NCBI RefSeq assembly: GCF_039727615.1
Contig: NZ_CP152474.1
Coordinates: 1-64,000 of the forward strand
DNA length: 64,000 nt
Reading direction: 5' to 3'
Source: Leclercia sp. S52
Lineage (GTDB): Bacteria; Pseudomonadota; Gammaproteobacteria; Enterobacterales; Enterobacteriaceae
Under the pieces are notes generated by a model. It was given only the letters and a program-made list of their open reading frames with translations, was not told the DNA's origin and did not search any database. Position 1 is the stretch's first letter. Each line of letters starts with the position of its first letter. The position numbers and the translations under genes are program-made. Positions 31,567-40,939 of this stretch are shown in pieces.

Positions 31567-32400
31567 TTACGCCAGGCGCAGCAGAATGGCGCCGCCTGCA
31601 ATACCCAGCGCCGCAGCGATACGCAGACCCATAACCTTCTTTTTTAAAAGTACAAATGCGATCAGCGCCCCAAAGAGAATGGAGGTTTCACGCAGCGCTG
31701 CGACCACCGCCAGCGGCGCCTGGGTCATCGCCCATAGCGCCAGGCCATAAGAGCCCATGGTCCCCACGCCGCCGAGCAGCCCCTTTTTCCAGTGCAGACG
31801 CAGGTAGCTGGACGCGGCGCGCCGACGTGCCACCATCGCCCAGCTCAGCAGGCAGAAGCCGTTCATAAAGAAGGTCCACAGCGTATAGCCCAGCGCGGTG
31901 TCCGAGAGCCGCACGCCGGTGCCGTCCACCAGGGTATAACCCGCGATAAAACAGGCATTCAGCAGCGCCAGCCAGACCCCTTTTCGGGACTGCATGCGTC
32001 CGTTCATCGCCATGACCAGTATCGACAGGCAGATCACCCCAATGCCGGACCAGGCGAACCACGAGAGGCGATCGCCGAGCGCCAGCACGCTGATAAGCGC
32101 CACCAGCAGCGGTGCGGTGCCGCGCATCAGCGGATAGGTCTGGCTCATATCGGAAACCTGATAGGTCTTTGCGACCAGAACGGTATACACCACCTGTAGG
32201 GCGCAGGAGACAATCAAAAACGGCCAGCTGGCCGCAGATGGCTGGGGAGAGAAGGGGAGCAACACCAGGGCAATCAGCGTGGCGGAGCCGCTGACGCCGA
32301 TCGCCGAATAGAGCTTATCCGTTCCGGCTTTCACGATGGCATTCCAGCTGGCATGCAGCAGTGCGGCAAAGAGTAAGATGCAGAAAACGGAGAGAGTCAT
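31567..32400 (-). CDS. EamA/DMT-family transporter
   Basis: A 277-residue inner-membrane protein with ten predicted spans and two EamA repeats (about 1-135 and 140-277), of the drug/metabolite transporter superfamily. Motifs include HASWNAIVKAGTD at the start and PLMRGTAPLLVALISVLALGDRLS at the end of repeat one. The substrate is not evident. The GC content is back to the chromosomal level, so this gene marks the right edge of the AT-rich island. It is followed on the same strand upstream by a GNAT gene. Confidence 0.85.
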   Translation of the reverse strand: MTLSVFCILLFAALLHASWNAIVKAGTDKLYSAIGVSGSATLIALVLLPFSPQPSAASWPFLIVSCALQVVYTVLVAKTYQVSDMSQTYPLMRGTAPLLVALISVLALGDRLSWFAWSGIGVICLSILVMAMNGRMQSRKGVWLALLNACFIAGYTLVDGTGVRLSDTALGYTLWTFFMNGFCLLSWAMVARRRAASSYLRLHWKKGLLGGVGTMGSYGLALWAMTQAPLAVVAALRETSILFGALIAFVLLKKKVMGLRIAAALGIAGGAILLRLA

Positions 32401-32421
32401 GGCGTATCGGGTGGTGAATTG

Positions 32422-32910
32422 TCACTCAACTGTAACATTCACACTCCGATGCTGCCAGCCGCTCATATTGCGCAAAAAAAGGCGATGGGTGACGCGCGGT
32501 TCATCCGCGACCTGCGTAAAGCCAGCGCGCTGGTAGAAGGACCAGGCGGTGTGCGGCGCATTGGTATTGAGAAAATCGAACCAGACGCTGGCATCAGCCA
32601 TTACCACGGCGAGCAGCTGCCTGCCGATACCCAGCCCACGGCAGCTTTCGCTGATATACAGATGGCGAATGCGACCGGCCCGCGGCTGCTGGCTGAACGG
32701 ATCGCGGTTTAGCCCGCAAATCCCCACCAGTTTGCCGTTCAGAAAGGCACCCAACAGCTTTTCACCCGGGGCGTTAAAGCGGTTTTCACCCCGCTCCCAG
32801 TTCTCTTCCAGCCGGCGCAACATATTGAAATGGCGCTCGGTGCTCTCGGTTTTTAGCGCGATATACCCCGGTTCGTCCGGCGTGACAGGCTCAATTAATA
32901 AACGCAACAT
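32422..32910 (-). CDS. GNAT-family N-acetyltransferase
   Basis: A 162-residue acetyltransferase of the GNAT superfamily with the acetyl-CoA motif A at about residues 85-105 (IRHLYISESCRGLGIGRQLL), followed by the C-terminal AWSFYQRAGFTQV. The acceptor cannot be told from sequence. It lies 21 nt upstream of the EamA gene on the same strand and may be co-transcribed with it. The tisB gene follows upstream on the same strand. Confidence 0.88.
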   Translation of the reverse strand: MLRLLIEPVTPDEPGYIALKTESTERHFNMLRRLEENWERGENRFNAPGEKLLGAFLNGKLVGICGLNRDPFSQQPRAGRIRHLYISESCRGLGIGRQLLAVVMADASVWFDFLNTNAPHTAWSFYQRAGFTQVADEPRVTHRLFLRNMSGWQHRSVNVTVE

Positions 32911-32974
32911 AGCATTCCCTCGTTATTAAAGAGGGGCGGTTTCCCGCCCCTCTTTGGTGCGGCTTGAACCTGGA

Positions 32975-33064
32975 TTACTTAACGTATTTCAGGACAGCAT
33001 CAAGCAGTTGCAGTGCTGCAACAATGAGTTTGAGGATAAGTACAACCATATCCACTACGCTCAT
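32975..33064 (-). CDS. tisB: SOS-induced membrane toxin TisB
   Basis: A 29-residue hydrophobic helix, MSVVDMVVLILKLIVAALQL followed by LDAVLKYVK, nearly the same as E. coli TisB (29 residues). TisB inserts in the inner membrane, collapses the proton gradient and promotes persistence after DNA damage. The gene lies between emrD-side genes and ivbL as in E. coli. About 200 nt upstream is a near-perfect LexA box, and the long leader contains the site complementary to the antitoxin RNA IstR-1. It is easily missed because of its size. Confidence 0.93.
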   Translation of the reverse strand: MSVVDMVVLILKLIVAALQLLDAVLKYVK

Positions 33065-33131
33065 ACGCGTCTCCTCTGGTTAAGGAGCACGATGCTGGCG
33101 TACCTTTCCGCCGCCTGTAACCAGCACCTTT

Positions 33132-33153
33132 GTTGATGTAACACAGTGTGCTC
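33132..33153 (-). promoter_or_regulatory. IstR-1 pairing site in the tisB leader
   Basis: The 22 bases here are identical on the plus strand to 33383-33404, the 5' part of IstR-1. Since tisB is transcribed from the minus strand, its mRNA carries the perfect complement. In E. coli this pairing blocks a standby ribosome site and recruits RNase III. Confidence 0.9.
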
Positions 33154-33266
33154 AGGTGGGGAGTGGAGGCGCTGACGGCACCACCCGTTTCAGCCAGGAC
33201 TTCGTTGCGCCGGTGTACTACGAGCGGCTCCCCTCACACCCTGTGAACACACCCAGCATAGATGAA

Positions 33267-33286
33267 TACTGTATAGATGAACAGTA
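33267..33286 (-). promoter_or_regulatory. LexA (SOS) box of tisB
   Basis: TACTGTATAGATGAACAGTA contains CTGT-N8-ACAG within the full 20-bp consensus frame, a very strong LexA site. It lies about 200 bp before tisB and about 115 bp before istR-1. Confidence 0.95.
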
Positions 33287-33347
33287 ATTTATGGACAAAA
33301 CGTGAAGCGGGAGCCATACTCAAAGGCGTCAAAATCCGTGCCGTAAA

Positions 33348-33376
33348 TTGCGCGTTCCCGTGCGATCGCGTATACT
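33348..33376 (+). promoter_or_regulatory. Promoter of IstR-1
   Basis: TTGCGC (33348-33353) and TATACT (33371-33376) are 17 nt apart, a good sigma-70 promoter. Transcription would begin near 33383. It does not overlap the LexA box, which fits constitutive synthesis of IstR-1. Confidence 0.85.
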
Positions 33377-33382
33377 TCGTGC

Positions 33383-33460
33383 GTTGATGTAACACAGTGT
33401 GCTCTGCGGTCACCAGCCGCAAACGCTGTAAAAAAAACCTCGCTCCGGCGGGGTTTTTTG
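33383..33460 (+). ncRNA. istR: Antitoxin small RNA IstR-1
   Basis: Small RNA of about 75-78 nt that inhibits tisB translation. It begins GTTGATGTAACACAGTGTGC, whose first 22 bases match the tisB-leader target perfectly, and ends with a terminator hairpin AACCTCGC-TCCG-GCGGGGTT followed by a run of T (to 33459). It diverges from tisB as in E. coli. A longer LexA-dependent IstR-2 starting upstream is also possible. Confidence 0.9.
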
Positions 33461-33588
33461 TTTTCATCACCCGACAAGCGAAACGTGATCCCTGACGCAT
33501 TTTCAGGCAGATGGAAATAATTCCGTTGTCACGCCTGTAAACCTGTGCTTGTATAAATCCACTCAATGATTCCAGAGACAGGTTCCTA

Positions 33589-33687
33589 ATGAACGCTTCC
33601 ATGCTGACCTCGACCCTACTAAAAACTGCGCAACCAGCCGCAGTGGTCGTCGTGCGTGTGGTGGTGGTCGTCGGCAATGCGCCGTAG
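33589..33687 (+). CDS. ivbL: ilvB operon leader peptide IvbL
   Basis: A 32-residue attenuation peptide rich in Val and Leu. It starts MNASMLTSTLLKTAQPAA and continues VVVVRVVVVVGNAP, close to E. coli IvbL. Ribosome stalling at the Val and Leu codons when charged tRNA is short prevents the terminator downstream from forming, so ilvBN is transcribed. Too short for ordinary gene finding. Confidence 0.96.
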   Translation: MNASMLTSTLLKTAQPAAVVVVRVVVVVGNAP

Positions 33688-33710
33688 GGACTGGATCAAC
33701 ACACGATTCC

Positions 33711-33742
33711 AAACCCCGCCGGCGCAAACCGGCGGGGTTTTT
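33711..33742 (+). terminator. Attenuator of ilvBN
   Basis: AAACCCCGCCGG and CCGGCGGGGTTT form a strong stem with a 6-nt loop and a T run, located between ivbL and ilvB. It is the termination arm of Val/Leu attenuation. Confidence 0.93.
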
Positions 33743-33788
33743 CGTTAAAAGCCCCCCCGGAAAGTCGGCCCATAAGAAGGACTGGAGC

Positions 33789-35477
33789 ATGGCAAGTTCG
33801 GGCACAACATCACACAAGACGCGTTTCACTGGCGCGCAGTTAATCGTTCATCTGCTGGAACGTCAGGGCATTACCACGGTTGCAGGTATTCCTGGCGGGA
33901 CGGTACTCCCGCTGTATGACGCCTTAAGCCAGAGCACGCAGATCCGCCACGTGCTGGCGCGTCACGAGCAGGGCGCTGGCTTTATCGCGCAGGGCATGGC
34001 GCGTACCCAGGGCAAACCGGCGGTCTGTATGGCCTGTAGCGGGCCGGGCGCCACCAACCTGGTGACCGCTATCGCCGACGCGCGTCTCGACTCTATCCCG
34101 TTAGTCTGCATTACCGGCCAGGTGCCTGCCTCGATGATCGGCACCGATGCGTTTCAGGAAGTGGACACCTACGGCATCTCTATCCCCATCACCAAGCACA
34201 ACTATTTAGTGCGCGATATCAGCGAATTACCGCAGGTTATCAGCGATGCGTTCCGTATCGCCCAGTCCGGCCGTCCGGGCCCGGTGTGGATAGACATTCC
34301 TAAGGATGTGCAGACCGCTGAAATTGAGATCGACGTGCTGCCGGAGCCGGGCACCCGCGCGCCATCGCCGGAATTCAGCATTGAGAGCGTGCGCGAGGCG
34401 GCGGCGATGATTAATGCCGCACAACGTCCGGTGCTCTATCTGGGCGGCGGGGTGATCGATGCCCCTGACGCGGTGCGCGCCCTGGCAGAAAAAGCCAGCC
34501 TGCCGACCACCATGACCCTGATGGCGCTGGGCATGCTGCCAAAAGCGCACCCGCTGTCGCTGGGAATGCTCGGGATGCACGGCGCGCGCAGCACCAACTT
34601 TATTTTGCAGGAAGCTGATTTATTGATTGTTCTCGGGGCGCGTTTTGATGACCGGGCGATTGGCAAAACCGAGCAGTTCTGCCCGAATGCCAAAATCATT
34701 CACGTGGATATCGACCGCGCGGAGCTGGGTAAAATCAAGCAGCCGCACGTGGCGATCCAGGGCGACGTCAACGAGGTGCTGGCGCAGCTGCTGCCGCACA
34801 TCGACGCCACCCCGCGCAGCGCGTGGCATCAGCAGGTATCCGGTTTGCAGCAGGAGTTCCCGGGTGCCATCCCGACCGAAGGCGATCCGCTCAGCCATTA
34901 CGGGCTGATTAACGCCGTGGCCGCCTGCGTGGACGACAGCGCGATTATCACCACCGACGTCGGGCAGCATCAGATGTGGACCGCTCAGGCCTATCCGCTG
35001 AACCGTCCGCGCCAGTGGCTGACCTCCGGCGGGCTGGGGACCATGGGCTTTGGTCTGCCTGCGGCAGTGGGTGCGGCGCTGGCGAACCCGGACCGCAAGG
35101 TGATCTGCTTCTCCGGCGACGGCAGCCTGATGATGAATATTCAGGAGATGGCCACCGCGGCAGAAAATCAGCTGGATGTGAAAATCATCCTGATGAACAA
35201 CGAAGCGCTGGGCCTGGTGCATCAGCAGCAGAGCCTGTTCTACAAGCAGGGCGTTTTTGCCGCCACCTATCCGGGGATGATTAACTTTATGCAGATTGCC
35301 GCCGGTTTCGGCCTGCACACCTGCGATCTGAATGCCGAAGAGGATGCCCATGCCGCGCTGCAGGTGGCAATCTCACGCCCGGGCCCGGCGCTGATCCACG
35401 TCCGTATCGATCCACAGCAAAAAGTCTATCCGATGGTCCCACCCGGTGCGGCCAATACTGAAATGGTGGGAGAATAA
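33789..35477 (+). CDS. ilvB: Acetolactate synthase I, large subunit
   Basis: Thiamine-diphosphate and FAD enzyme that makes acetolactate or acetohydroxybutyrate for valine, leucine and isoleucine synthesis. The 562-residue protein has the pyrimidine-binding domain (AGIPGGTVLPLYDAL, catalytic Glu in RHEQGAGFIAQGMAR), the middle FAD domain, and the pyrophosphate-binding motif GDGSLMMNIQEMATAAENQLDVKIILMNN-type region near residue 440. AAGGA lies before the ATG. It is expressed under the ivbL attenuator and is followed 3 nt later by ilvN. Confidence 0.98.
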   Translation: MASSGTTSHKTRFTGAQLIVHLLERQGITTVAGIPGGTVLPLYDALSQSTQIRHVLARHEQGAGFIAQGMARTQGKPAVCMACSGPGATNLVTAIADARLDSIPLVCITGQVPASMIGTDAFQEVDTYGISIPITKHNYLVRDISELPQVISDAFRIAQSGRPGPVWIDIPKDVQTAEIEIDVLPEPGTRAPSPEFSIESVREAAAMINAAQRPVLYLGGGVIDAPDAVRALAEKASLPTTMTLMALGMLPKAHPLSLGMLGMHGARSTNFILQEADLLIVLGARFDDRAIGKTEQFCPNAKIIHVDIDRAELGKIKQPHVAIQGDVNEVLAQLLPHIDATPRSAWHQQVSGLQQEFPGAIPTEGDPLSHYGLINAVAACVDDSAIITTDVGQHQMWTAQAYPLNRPRQWLTSGGLGTMGFGLPAAVGAALANPDRKVICFSGDGSLMMNIQEMATAAENQLDVKIILMNNEALGLVHQQQSLFYKQGVFAATYPGMINFMQIAAGFGLHTCDLNAEEDAHAALQVAISRPGPALIHVRIDPQQKVYPMVPPGAANTEMVGE

Positions 35478-35480
35478 GCC

Positions 35481-35768
35481 ATGCAAAAACAAAACGATAA
35501 TGTCATCCTGGAGCTTACCGTCCGCAACCATCCCGGGGTCATGACCCACGTCTGCGGGCTGTTTGCCCGCCGCGCGTTCAACGTGGAGGGCATTCTCTGT
35601 CTGCCGATTCAGGGCAGCGAGCACAGCCGCATCTGGCTGCTGGTGAATGACGATCAGCGCCTGGAGCAGATGATGGCGCAGATCGACAAGCTGGAGGACG
35701 TGGTGAAAGTAGTGCGTAACCAGTCCGATCCCACCATGTTTAACAAAATTGCGGTGTTCTTCGAATAA
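35481..35768 (+). CDS. ilvN: Acetolactate synthase I, regulatory small subunit
   Basis: A 95-residue ACT-domain subunit that activates IlvB and gives valine feedback inhibition. The ACT fold starts [30 protein letters not shown], with the valine-binding loop NHPGVM. Spacing of 3 nt from ilvB shows an operon. A REP-type palindrome follows before uhpA, as in E. coli where uhpABCT lies next to ilvBN. Confidence 0.98.
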   Translation: MQKQNDNVILELTVRNHPGVMTHVCGLFARRAFNVEGILCLPIQGSEHSRIWLLVNDDQRLEQMMAQIDKLEDVVKVVRNQSDPTMFNKIAVFFE

Positions 35769-35801
35769 ATCACTTAAGGTAAGCGTCTTTCGCTCTTGTA
35801 G

Positions 35802-35828
35802 GCCGGATAAGCGCAGCGCCATCCGGCG
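35802..35828. repeat. Single REP-type palindrome
   Basis: GCCGGATAAGCGCAGCGCCATCCGGC between ilvN and uhpA, followed by GTTTT. It probably protects or ends the ilvBN transcript. Confidence 0.8.
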
Positions 35829-35850
35829 TTTTCAGACCGCAGGAACAAAT

Positions 35851-36441
35851 ATGACCACCATCGCCCTTATCGACGACCACCTTATCGTCCGCTCCGGATT
35901 TGCCCAGCTGCTGAGCCTGGAGCCCGACTTTCAGGTGGTGGCCGAGTTCGGCTCCGGTCGCGAGGCGCTGGCCAACCTGCCGGGGCGCCGGGTGCAGGTC
36001 TGTATCTGCGATATCTCGATGCCGGACCTCTCCGGGCTTGAGCTGTTAAGCCAGCTGCCGAAAGGGATGGCGACCATCATGCTCTCGGTGCACGACAGCC
36101 CGGCGCTGGTGGAGCAGGCGCTGAACGCGGGGGCGCGCGGGTTCCTCTCCAAACGCTGTAGCCCGGACGAGCTGATTGCCGCCGTGCGCACCGTCGCCAC
36201 CGGCGGCTGCTACCTGACGCCGGACATCGCCATCAAGCTGGCGGCCGGACGCCAGGATCCGCTCACCCGACGCGAACGCCAGGTGGCGGAGAAGCTGGCC
36301 CAGGGGATGGCGGTGAAGGAGATCGCCGTCGAGCTTGGCCTGTCGCCAAAAACCGTCCATGTTCACCGCGCTAACCTGATGGAAAAACTGGGCGTCAGCA
36401 ACGACGTGGAGCTGGCGCGCCGCATGTTTGACGGCTGGTAA
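35851..36441 (+). CDS. uhpA: Hexose-phosphate response regulator UhpA
   Basis: NarL/FixJ-type response regulator that activates uhpT. ATG at 35851 ([17 protein letters not shown]) with CAGGA upstream gives 196 residues, the E. coli length. The receiver domain has Asp54 ([14 protein letters not shown]) and the switch residues, and the C-terminal LuxR-type helix-turn-helix includes [22 protein letters not shown] and [19 protein letters not shown]. Its stop overlaps the start of uhpB by one base (TAATG). Confidence 0.98.
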   Translation: MTTIALIDDHLIVRSGFAQLLSLEPDFQVVAEFGSGREALANLPGRRVQVCICDISMPDLSGLELLSQLPKGMATIMLSVHDSPALVEQALNAGARGFLSKRCSPDELIAAVRTVATGGCYLTPDIAIKLAAGRQDPLTRRERQVAEKLAQGMAVKEIAVELGLSPKTVHVHRANLMEKLGVSNDVELARRMFDGW

Positions 36442-37947
36442 TGCACACCTTTTTCTCCCGGCTGGTGGCGGTGGTTGCCAGCTTCTTCATCTTCTCCGCC
36501 GCGTGGTTCTGCCTGTGGAGCATCAGCCTGCACCTGGTGGAACGCCCGGAGCTGGCGGTGCTGCTGTTCCCCTTTGGCCTGCGGCTGGGGCTGATGCTGC
36601 AGTGCCCGCGCGGCTACTGGCCGGTGCTGCTCGGTGCCGAATGGCTGATGCTGGTCTGGCTGGCACAGCAGGTGGCGCTGGCGCATCTGCCCTTATTGAT
36701 GACCGGAAGCGTGCTGACGCTCATTCCCGTGGCGCTGATCTCCCGCTATCGTCACCAGCGCGACTGGCGCACGTTGTTGGGGCAGGGAGCGGCGCTGATC
36801 GCGGCGGCCTTACTACAGTCCCTGCCGTGGATTGGCGAGAAGGAGATGCTCAACGCCCTGCTGCTGACCCTGACCGGCGGCCTGACGCTGGCCCCGACCT
36901 GCCTCGTTATCTGGCACTATCTCACCAGCACCGTCTGGCAACCGCTGGGTCCGGCGCTGGTCTCCCAGCCGGTGAACTGGCGCGCCCGGCATCTTATCTG
37001 GTATCTGCTGCTGTTTGTGGTGAGCCTGTGGCTGCAGCTTGGCCTGCCTGCCGAGCTTTCACGCTTTACCCCCTTCTGTCTGGCGCTGCCGATCATCGCG
37101 CTGGCCTGGCATTACGGCTGGCAGGGGGGCGCTGATCGCCGCCCTGATGAACGCCATCGCGCTGATCGCCAGCCAGACCTGGCACGATCATCCGGTGGAT
37201 CTGCTGCTCTCGCTGCTGGCTCAGAGCCTGACCGGGCTGCTGCTCGGGGCGGGCATCCAGCGCCTGCGCGAGCTGAACCAGTCCCTGCAAACCGAGCTGG
37301 CGCGCAACCGTCGCCTTGCCGAGCGTCTGCTGGAGACTGAAGAGCACGTCCGCCGTGAAGTGGCCCGCGAGCTGCACGACGACATCGGCCAGACCATCAC
37401 CGCCATCCGCACCCAGGCGGGTATCGTTCAGCGCCTTGCCCCGGACAACGCCGGGGTGAAGCAGGGCGGGGCGCATATCGAACAGCTCTCCCTTGGCGTA
37501 TACGATTCGGTGCGGCGTCTGTTGGGTCGGCTGCGCCCACGCCAGCTGGACGACCTGACCCTGGAGCAGGCGGTGCGCTCCCTGATGCGCGAGATGGAGC
37601 TGGAGAGCCGCGGCATCGTCAGCCATCTCGACTGGGATATCGACGAAACGGCGCTGAGCGAAGGCCAGCGCGTCACCCTGTTTCGCGTCTGTCAGGAGGG
37701 GCTGAATAACGTTGTTAAGCACGCCAACGCCAGCGCGGTGACGCTGCAGGGCTGGCAGCAGGATGAACGCCTCAGGTTGATTATTGAAGACGACGGCTGC
37801 GGCCTGCCGCCGGGCTCCGGCCAGCAGGGCTTTGGCCTGGCGGGGATGCGCGAGCGCGTGAAGGCGCTGGGCGGCACGCTGGCCATCTCCTGCACCCACG
37901 GGACGCGCGTCAGCGTCAGCCTGCCGCTAAGGAGCCATCATGTTTAA
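36441..37947 (+). CDS. uhpB: Sensor kinase UhpB (frame broken at a G run)
   Basis: Membrane histidine kinase that phosphorylates UhpA when UhpC detects external glucose 6-phosphate. About eight N-terminal spans (MASE1-like region, residues 1-250) are followed by the HisKA_3 dimer domain with the phospho-His in [17 protein letters not shown] and the HATPase_c domain ([24 protein letters not shown]). The frame changes at six G (37124-37129). Removing one G gives [19 protein letters not shown] and 501 residues, matching E. coli (500). The 3' end overlaps uhpC by 8 nt. Confidence 0.93.
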
Positions 37948-39259
37948 AACCCCTGCCAACGCCGCGCCGATCGGCGACAAAGCCGAGATCGACGCCCGCT
38001 ATCGTTACTGGCGACGCCATATTCTGATCACTATCTGGCTCGGCTACGCGCTGTTCTACTTCACCCGCAAAAGCTTTAACGCCGCCGCGCCGGAGATCCT
38101 TGCCAGCGGAGTGATGACCCGCACCGATATCGGCCTGCTGGCGACGCTGTTTTACATCACCTACGGCCTGTCGAAGTTCTTCTCCGGCATCGTCAGCGAC
38201 CGCTCCAACGCCCGCTATTTTATGGGCTTTGGCCTGATCGCCACCGGGGTGGTGAATATCCTGTTCGGTTTCTCCACCTCGCTGTGGGCCTTTGCCCTGC
38301 TGTGGGCGCTGAACGCCTTTTTCCAGGGCTGGGGATCGCCGGTCTGCGCCCGCCTGCTGACCAGCTGGTATTCGCGTACCGAGCGCGGCGGCTGGTGGGC
38401 GATCTGGAACACCGCCCATAACGTCGGCGGGGCGCTGATCCCCATCGTGGTGGGTGCGGCGGCGCTGCATTACGGCTGGCGCGCGGGAATGATGATCGCG
38501 GGCGGGCTGGCGATTGTTGCCGGGCTGTTTTTGTGCTGGCGGCTGCGCGACCGACCGCAAACCGTGGGCCTGCCTGCGGTGGGCGACTGGCGGCACGACG
38601 CGCTTGAGATCGCCCAGCAGCAGGAGGGGGCAGGGCTGACCCGCCGGGAGATCCTCACCCGCTACGTGCTGCTGAACCCCTGGATCTGGCTGCTGTCGCT
38701 CTGCTACGTGCTGGTCTACGTGGTGCGGGCGGCGATCAACGACTGGGGCAATCTCTACATGTCCGAGACGCTCGGCGTGGATCTGGTGACCGCCAACTCG
38801 GCGGTATCGATGTTTGAGCTGGGCGGGTTTATCGGCGCGCTGGTGGCGGGCTGGGGCTCGGACAAGCTGTTCAACGGCAACCGCGGCCCGATGAACCTGA
38901 TCTTCGCCGCCGGGATTTTGCTCTCCGTCGGCTCGCTGTGGCTGATGCCCTTTGCCAGCTACGTGATGCAGGCGGCGTGCTTCTTCACCACCGGCTTCTT
39001 TGTCTTTGGTCCGCAGATGCTGATCGGCATGGCGGCGGCGGAGTGTTCCCACAAGGACGCCGCGGGCGCGGCGACGGGCTTTGTCGGGCTGTTTGCCTAC
39101 CTCGGGGCATCGCTCTCCGGCTGGCCGCTGGCACGGGTGATCGACACCTGGCACTGGAGCGGGTTCTTCGCGGTGATCGCCATCGCGGCGGGGATTTCGG
39201 CCCTGCTGCTGCTGCCGTTCCTCAACGCGCAGGCCCCGCGTGAGGTGAGCGAAGCGTGA
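37940..39259 (+). CDS. uhpC: Glucose-6-phosphate sensor/receptor UhpC
   Basis: MFS organophosphate:phosphate antiporter homologue that acts as receptor for external glucose 6-phosphate and activates UhpB. The 439-residue protein has twelve spans and the family signature [20 protein letters not shown] and [10 protein letters not shown]. It overlaps uhpB, so the signalling proteins are made together. The 132-nt gap that follows holds the UhpA-controlled uhpT promoter. Confidence 0.97.
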   Translation: MFKTPANAAPIGDKAEIDARYRYWRRHILITIWLGYALFYFTRKSFNAAAPEILASGVMTRTDIGLLATLFYITYGLSKFFSGIVSDRSNARYFMGFGLIATGVVNILFGFSTSLWAFALLWALNAFFQGWGSPVCARLLTSWYSRTERGGWWAIWNTAHNVGGALIPIVVGAAALHYGWRAGMMIAGGLAIVAGLFLCWRLRDRPQTVGLPAVGDWRHDALEIAQQQEGAGLTRREILTRYVLLNPWIWLLSLCYVLVYVVRAAINDWGNLYMSETLGVDLVTANSAVSMFELGGFIGALVAGWGSDKLFNGNRGPMNLIFAAGILLSVGSLWLMPFASYVMQAACFFTTGFFVFGPQMLIGMAAAECSHKDAAGAATGFVGLFAYLGASLSGWPLARVIDTWHWSGFFAVIAIAAGISALLLLPFLNAQAPREVSEA

Positions 39260-39313
39260 TGCGCCTCACCTTTTCGCCGCGAGTAGGGCAAAACTAAGAA
39301 ATTTTCCCGGTTC

Positions 39314-39359
39314 CGCCTGGACGCTGTCTCAGGCGTCGCTTCCGACTGATTTTTACAAT
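39314..39359 (+). promoter_or_regulatory. uhpT promoter region with inverted repeat
   Basis: CGCCTG and CAGGCG arms (39314-39335) frame a 10-bp centre and lie about 20 bp before a TACAAT -10 box (39354-39359). This is where phosphorylated UhpA is expected to act. The assignment to UhpA is inferred from position. Confidence 0.6.
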
Positions 39360-39391
39360 GCGGCAAAAATCAGCTCGGGAGACATTTAATC

Positions 39392-40783
39392 ATGCTGGCC
39401 TTCTTAAACCAGGTGCGCAAGCCGACCCTGGATCTGCCGCTCGATGTGCGGCGCAAAATGTGGTTCAAACCCTTCATGCAGTCCTATCTGGTGATCTTTA
39501 TCGGCTACCTGACCATGTACCTGATCCGCAAAAACTTTAACATCGCCCAGAACGACATGATCTCCACCTACGGGCTGAGCATGACCCAGCTGGGGATGAT
39601 TGGCCTCGGCTTCTCCATCACCTACGGGGTGGGGAAAACCCTGGTCTCCTATTACGCCGACGGCAAAAACACCAAGCAGTTCCTGCCGTTTATGCTGATC
39701 CTCTCCGCCATCTGTATGCTCGGCTTTAGCGCCAGCATGGGCGCGGGCTCGGTCAGCCTGTTTATGATGATCGCCTTCTACGCCCTGAGCGGTTTCTTCC
39801 AGAGTACCGGCGGGTCGTGCAGCTACTCCACCATCACCAAATGGACCCCGCGTCGCAAGCGTGGTTCGTACCTCGGGATGTGGAACATCTCCCACAACCT
39901 CGGCGGAGCGGGTGCGGCAGGGGTGGCGCTGTTCGGGGCCAACGTGCTGTTCGACGGCCACGTGATCGGCATGTTTATCTTCCCGTCGATTATCGCCCTG
40001 ATCGTCGGCTTTATCGGTCTGCGCTACGGCAGCGACTCCCCGGAATCCTACGGTCTCGGTAAAGCCGAAGAGCTGTTTGACGAGGAGATCAGCGAGGAGG
40101 ACAAAGAGACCGAAGAGAACGAGATGACCAAATGGCAGATCTTTGTTGAGTACGTGCTGAAAAACAAAGTCATCTGGCTGCTCTGCTTCTCCAACATCTT
40201 CCTGTACGTGGTGCGTATCGGTATCGACCAGTGGTCGACCGTCTATGCTTTTCAGGAGCTGAAGCTCTCCAAAGAAGTGGCGATCCAGGGTTTTACCCTG
40301 TTTGAAGTGGGTGCCCTGGTCGGCACCCTGCTGTGGGGCTGGCTCTCGGATCTCGCCAACGGCCGTCGGGCGCTGGTGGCCTGCGTGGCGCTGGCGCTGA
40401 TTATCGCCACCCTCGGCATTTATCAGCACGCCAGCAACCAGTACGTGTACCTGGCCTCCCTGTTCGCCCTCGGCTTCCTGGTGTTTGGTCCGCAGCTGCT
40501 GATCGGCGTGGCAGCAGTCGGCTTCGTGCCGAAAAAAGCGATCGGCGCTGCCGATGGGATCAAAGGCACCTTCGCCTACCTGATTGGCGACAGCTTCGCC
40601 AAGCTGGGGCTGGGGATGATTGCCGACGGCACACCGATTTTCGGCCTCACCGGCTGGGCGGGCACCTTCGCCGCGCTGGATGCCGCCGCCATCGGCTGTA
40701 TCGTTCTGATGGCGATGGTCGCGGTGCTGGAAGAGCGCAAAATTCGCCGCGAAAAACGCGTGCAACGTTTGAAAGCAGTCTGA
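39392..40783 (+). CDS. uhpT: Hexose-6-phosphate:phosphate antiporter UhpT
   Basis: Inner-membrane exchanger that brings in hexose 6-phosphates (and fosfomycin) for inorganic phosphate. The 463-residue length equals E. coli UhpT. The twelve-span MFS fold shows [19 protein letters not shown] in span 1 region, with the essential Arg46-type residue, and [24 protein letters not shown] precedes the ATG. Downstream, its natural terminator is split by a vgrG island. Confidence 0.98.
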   Translation: MLAFLNQVRKPTLDLPLDVRRKMWFKPFMQSYLVIFIGYLTMYLIRKNFNIAQNDMISTYGLSMTQLGMIGLGFSITYGVGKTLVSYYADGKNTKQFLPFMLILSAICMLGFSASMGAGSVSLFMMIAFYALSGFFQSTGGSCSYSTITKWTPRRKRGSYLGMWNISHNLGGAGAAGVALFGANVLFDGHVIGMFIFPSIIALIVGFIGLRYGSDSPESYGLGKAEELFDEEISEEDKETEENEMTKWQIFVEYVLKNKVIWLLCFSNIFLYVVRIGIDQWSTVYAFQELKLSKEVAIQGFTLFEVGALVGTLLWGWLSDLANGRRALVACVALALIIATLGIYQHASNQYVYLASLFALGFLVFGPQLLIGVAAVGFVPKKAIGAADGIKGTFAYLIGDSFAKLGLGMIADGTPIFGLTGWAGTFAALDAAAIGCIVLMAMVAVLEERKIRREKRVQRLKAV

Positions 40784-40794
40784 GTGTGCAGGTA

Positions 40795-40813
40795 ACTTTT
40801 TGCCCGGCGTGAT
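40795..40813. repeat. Left 19-bp direct repeat of the vgrG island
   Basis: ACTTTTTGCCCGGCGTGAT here recurs exactly at 47352-47370, 6,557 bp away. At this left copy the GCCCGGC arm of the terminator lacks its partner; at the right copy the full GCCCGGC-GTGAT-GCCGGGC hairpin with T run is present. Confidence 0.9.
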
Positions 40814-40819
40814 ACTCAC

Positions 40820-40843
40820 CGCCGGGGAGGTAACTCCCCGGCG
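40820..40843 (+). terminator. Hairpin after uhpT at the island edge
   Basis: CGCCGGGGAG and CTCCCCGGCG form a perfect 10-bp stem with a GTAA loop, followed by TAAATTTTC. It may now serve as the uhpT terminator in place of the displaced one. Confidence 0.7.
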
Positions 40844-40939
40844 TAAATTTTCAGAATTTAACTCCTGTTTCAGCCATTTACAGCCTACCCCCGCCGTGCA
40901 ACCATCCCTCATTAACCTTACGTTAAATGAGGCTTTGTT

